From Altererythrobacter sp. (lineage in GTDB: Bacteria; Pseudomonadota; Alphaproteobacteria; Sphingomonadales; Sphingomonadaceae), in assembly GCA_024636575.1 (NCBI GenBank), contig JAGXGU010000047.1, forward strand, positions 1 to 16,735: a stretch of DNA of 16,735 bases, given 5' to 3'. The notes under the pieces were generated by a model. That model saw only the letters and a list, made by a program, of their open reading frames with translations, had not been told where the DNA came from and ran no database searches. Every line of letters begins with the position of its first letter. Within the stretch, counting starts at the first letter, position 1. The translations under genes and the position numbers were made by a program. Positions 14,827 through 16,735 of this stretch are shown piece after piece.

Positions 14827-15371
14827 GATGGCAGCAGCGAGAAGATCGCCCCCTGGCTGGCTACGGTCCAGTTGTTACCCTGCGCCAGCGCAATTTCGGC
14901 GAGTTGCTGATAGGTGCTGCGGTTCAGCCGGGCCTCCAGCCCGCGCCGCACGGTCAGATATAGCGCCGGCGTGTCGAGATCGCCGCGCGCCGCGATCGGA
15001 TTATCCGGCCCGGCCAGCACCAGTTCGTCAGTATTGATCCGGAAGCCGAGGGCGCCGCCGACATCGGACACATCGGTAGCGATCAGCGGGGCATCCTCGA
15101 CTTCGATCGTCAGCTTCTCGAACGGGGTAACCAGCCAGTGCTGGCCCTGCGCATCGCGCATCAGCAATCCGGCAAAGGCACGGACCATGGCAGGGCGTTT
15201 GATCCGGCCGCCTTCGTGAAACCACGTTCCGTCCGCTGCGATCCGCATGAAGCTGTTGCCCGTCTTTTGCGGGCTCCAATCCTCCACCGGGGGCAATTTG
15301 CGTTGTTTCACCTGCTCGGCAATCTGCGCGAGGGTCAGGTTTTCAAGTTCGGGCGGCGCGTCGTATGGCAT
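14823..15371 (-). CDS. DUF1285 domain protein
   Basis: A 182-residue cytoplasmic protein of the DUF1285 family. The hallmark block at about 27-70 reads PPVEDWSPQKTGNSFMRIAADGTWFHEG, then an arginine/proline-rich IKRPAMVRAFAGLL. The remainder alternates beta strands and ends with a short hydrophobic stretch. The family has no established biochemical function; its usual neighbourhood with NUDIX and cca genes, as here, suggests a housekeeping link to nucleotide or tRNA metabolism, which is only a context argument. The start at ATG 15371 lacks a strong Shine-Dalgarno. It is 89 bp from the GNAT gene upstream, and no terminator separates them. Confidence 0.9.
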   Translation of the reverse strand: MPYDAPPELENLTLAQIAEQVKQRKLPPVEDWSPQKTGNSFMRIAADGTWFHEGGRIKRPAMVRAFAGLLMRDAQGQHWLVTPFEKLTIEVEDAPLIATDVSDVGGALGFRINTDELVLAGPDNPIAARGDLDTPALYLTVRRGLEARLNRSTYQQLAEIALAQGNNWTVASQGAIFSLLPS

Positions 15372-15460
15372 TGCGTATCAGATGGCAGAGGGAGAGCGGC
15401 CATTCAATCCCGCCCGATCATTTACACCGGCCCCGCCCATTCTTTAGCCCGCTCAAATCC

Positions 15461-15970
15461 TCAGCCGGACCACGGCCCCAGCATTCCGGTTCGCGGCAGC
15501 ACTGCCGGATTGGCGCAGCGAACGAGCAGGCGATCCCGGTCGAACGGACCGGGGCAATACCAGTCACCGGTATGTTTCGCGCTGAAACCGAAGAAGCGGC
15601 CATAATATTCCGCATCGCCGATCAGCACCTGCGGCATGGCATTCACCGGGTCGAGTGCGCCAAGCGAGGCGAGCATCAATGCCTTGCCGTACCCTTCCTG
15701 CTGGCGTTCGGGCAGTACGGCGACGGGGCCGACCATCAACATCGGATGTGCGCGGCCATCCGGGTCGGTCAGGGCAATCGGCCATAGCTGGATGGTGCCG
15801 GCAAGATAGTCATCATCGTCCAGCGCGGCAAAGCTGAGCGCGGGCAGCCATTCGGTTCCCTCGCGCATCCGATATGCGGTGCGCGCATGCCGGTCCGGCC
15901 CGAAAGCGCGGTCGAGCACCTGTTCGATCATCGCGGGATCGACATTGGCCAAGGGGACGAGTGTAGGCAT
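15461..15970 (-). CDS. GNAT family N-acetyltransferase
   Basis: A 169-residue GNAT-fold acyltransferase, close in style to the YhbS/COG3153 group. The core strand MLMVGPVAVLPERQQEGYGKALM (about 77-99) contains the acetyl-CoA pyrophosphate loop QQEGYG (90-95, the Q/RxxGxG/A motif). VLIGDAEYYGRFFGF further on is the typical YxxxGF closing motif. The substrate is unknown. GGAG lies six bases before the ATG at 15970, a good ribosome site. Upstream is a large inverted repeat (15990-16042). Confidence 0.88.
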   Translation of the reverse strand: MPTLVPLANVDPAMIEQVLDRAFGPDRHARTAYRMREGTEWLPALSFAALDDDDYLAGTIQLWPIALTDPDGRAHPMLMVGPVAVLPERQQEGYGKALMLASLGALDPVNAMPQVLIGDAEYYGRFFGFSAKHTGDWYCPGPFDRDRLLVRCANPAVLPRTGMLGPWSG

Positions 15971-15989
15971 TTTTGCTCCGGAATGGAGC

Positions 15990-16042
15990 GCGCCGATAGG
16001 GTGCTGCCGACGCTGTGTCGACAGTAATTCACCTATCGGCGC
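15990..16042. promoter_or_regulatory. 11-bp perfect inverted repeat between sugar dehydrogenase and GNAT genes
   Basis: GCGCCGATAGG (15990-16000) and CCTATCGGCGC (16032-16042) are perfectly complementary and flank a 31-nt loop holding a TGTCGACA palindrome. The repeat starts 15 bp past the dehydrogenase stop and ends 20 bp before the GNAT start. There is no T-run on either strand, so it is not a standard terminator. Options are a transcript-end stabilising stem for the dehydrogenase, an attenuator, or a paired operator for GNAT. Confidence 0.5.
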
Positions 16043-16057
16043 ATCATGCCCAGATTG

Positions 16058-16735
16058 TCAGGATGCTGGCGTCAGGCGCAGCAGCCGGCCTTTTTCCGTA
16101 TCTTCCAGCACCCAGATCGCGCCATCGGGGCCTTCCACGATCTCCCGAATGCGTTCGTCCATGTCATAGCGGCCGGTTTCCGTCGCGGTTTCGCCATCGA
16201 TGGAAACGCGGATGATGGCCTGAGCCTTGAGCCCTGCAATCAGTGCATCGCCGCGCCAGCCGCCGAACATGTCGCCGCTGTAAAAGATGAAATCGCCGGG
16301 AGCGATCACAGGTGTCCAGCCGATGGCGGGTGCGGCAAATTCGGGGCGAGTAGAATGGTTGGGGATCGGGTCATTATCGTAATGAATGCCGTCCGACACG
16401 ACCGGCCAACCGTAATTCGCGCCTGCCTTGACCAGATTGAGCTCGTCGCCGCCCTTGGGCCCATGTTCCAGATCCCACAAACGGCCCTGCGCATCGAAGT
16501 GCAGGCCGAGGATATTGCGATGGCCGTAAGACCATATTTCACTGGTCACGCCGCCTTCGTCCGCGAAGGGATTGCCCGGTGCGGGCTCGCCGTCCAGCGT
16601 CAGGCGCACCACACTGCCAAGATTGTTGGTACGGTCCTGCGCTGGTTCCATTTTCTGGCGGTCGCCGCTGGCGATGAATAGATATTGGCCATCGGGTGAA
16701 AAAGTAATCCGGTGCGAATAATGGCCGCGCCCGGT
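16058..16735 (-). CDS. PQQ-dependent sugar dehydrogenase, C-terminal part (cut by window edge)
   Basis: The reading frame is open to the window end, so the N-terminal part, with any signal peptide, lies outside. The visible 225 residues match the soluble aldose dehydrogenase (YliI-like) beta-propeller: GRGHYSHRITFSPDGQYLFI at the start, with a His in the position of the catalytic base; the conserved GHRNILGL, LWDLEHGPKGGDELN and NYGWPVVS blocks; and a closing propeller blade IREIVEGPDGAIWVLED. These proteins oxidise sugars in the periplasm using pyrroloquinoline quinone. An internal ATG at 16651 is not the start, since homology continues upstream of it to the edge. Confidence 0.92.
   Translation of the reverse strand, partial: TGRGHYSHRITFSPDGQYLFIASGDRQKMEPAQDRTNNLGSVVRLTLDGEPAPGNPFADEGGVTSEIWSYGHRNILGLHFDAQGRLWDLEHGPKGGDELNLVKAGANYGWPVVSDGIHYDNDPIPNHSTRPEFAAPAIGWTPVIAPGDFIFYSGDMFGGWRGDALIAGLKAQAIIRVSIDGETATETGRYDMDERIREIVEGPDGAIWVLEDTEKGRLLRLTPAS

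Overview
The window looks like a chromosomal segment of a Sphingomonadales alphaproteobacterium, probably an Erythrobacteraceae relative (Erythrobacter/Altererythrobacter type). This rests on gene content and protein style: a Sphingomonad-like TonB with two cysteines, a tandem pair of cysteine desulfurases plus [2Fe-2S] ferredoxin, a DUF1285-NUDIX-cca cluster, a DUF885 lipoprotein, and moderately high GC. No database search was possible, so the assignment is inference.

Region 1 (1-1581) is accessory and decayed. Two small same-strand genes (a basic 61-residue protein and a two-helix membrane protein that looks shortened) are followed by the 3' remnant of a REP-associated tyrosine transposase (RAYT) with 20-bp tandem repeats. 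Next come a 130-bp inverted-repeat element built from CGCAAAG units and an orphan promoter whose spacer holds a perfect palindrome. The rest of the stretch, to 1581, carries no gene I can support.

Region 2 (1582-5261) is mostly minus-strand envelope genes: a DUF885 zinc-peptidase-like lipoprotein, a divergent 68-residue membrane protein, a TonB energy transducer with a Zur-like palindrome over its promoter, and an alpha/beta hydrolase.

Region 3 (5387-10441, plus strand) holds a translationally coupled pair of cysteine desulfurases and an adrenodoxin-type ferredoxin, probably an Fe-S supply unit. parC (topoisomerase IV subunit A) follows and ends in a strong hairpin terminator. The first desulfurase can only encode its conserved N-terminus if it starts at a rare ATT codon.

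Region 4 (10475-16735, minus strand) holds a secreted protein with an internal duplication, a DEAD-box RNA helicase with a Gly/Arg-rich tail, the overlapping cluster DUF1285 - CoA-pyrophosphatase-type NUDIX - cca, a GNAT acetyltransferase, and the C-terminal part of a PQQ-dependent sugar dehydrogenase cut by the window edge. I found no tRNA, rRNA, CRISPR array or intact mobile element. The most unusual signals are the ATT start, the orphan operator-promoter, the Zur-like TonB control site and the layered repeat debris at the left end.
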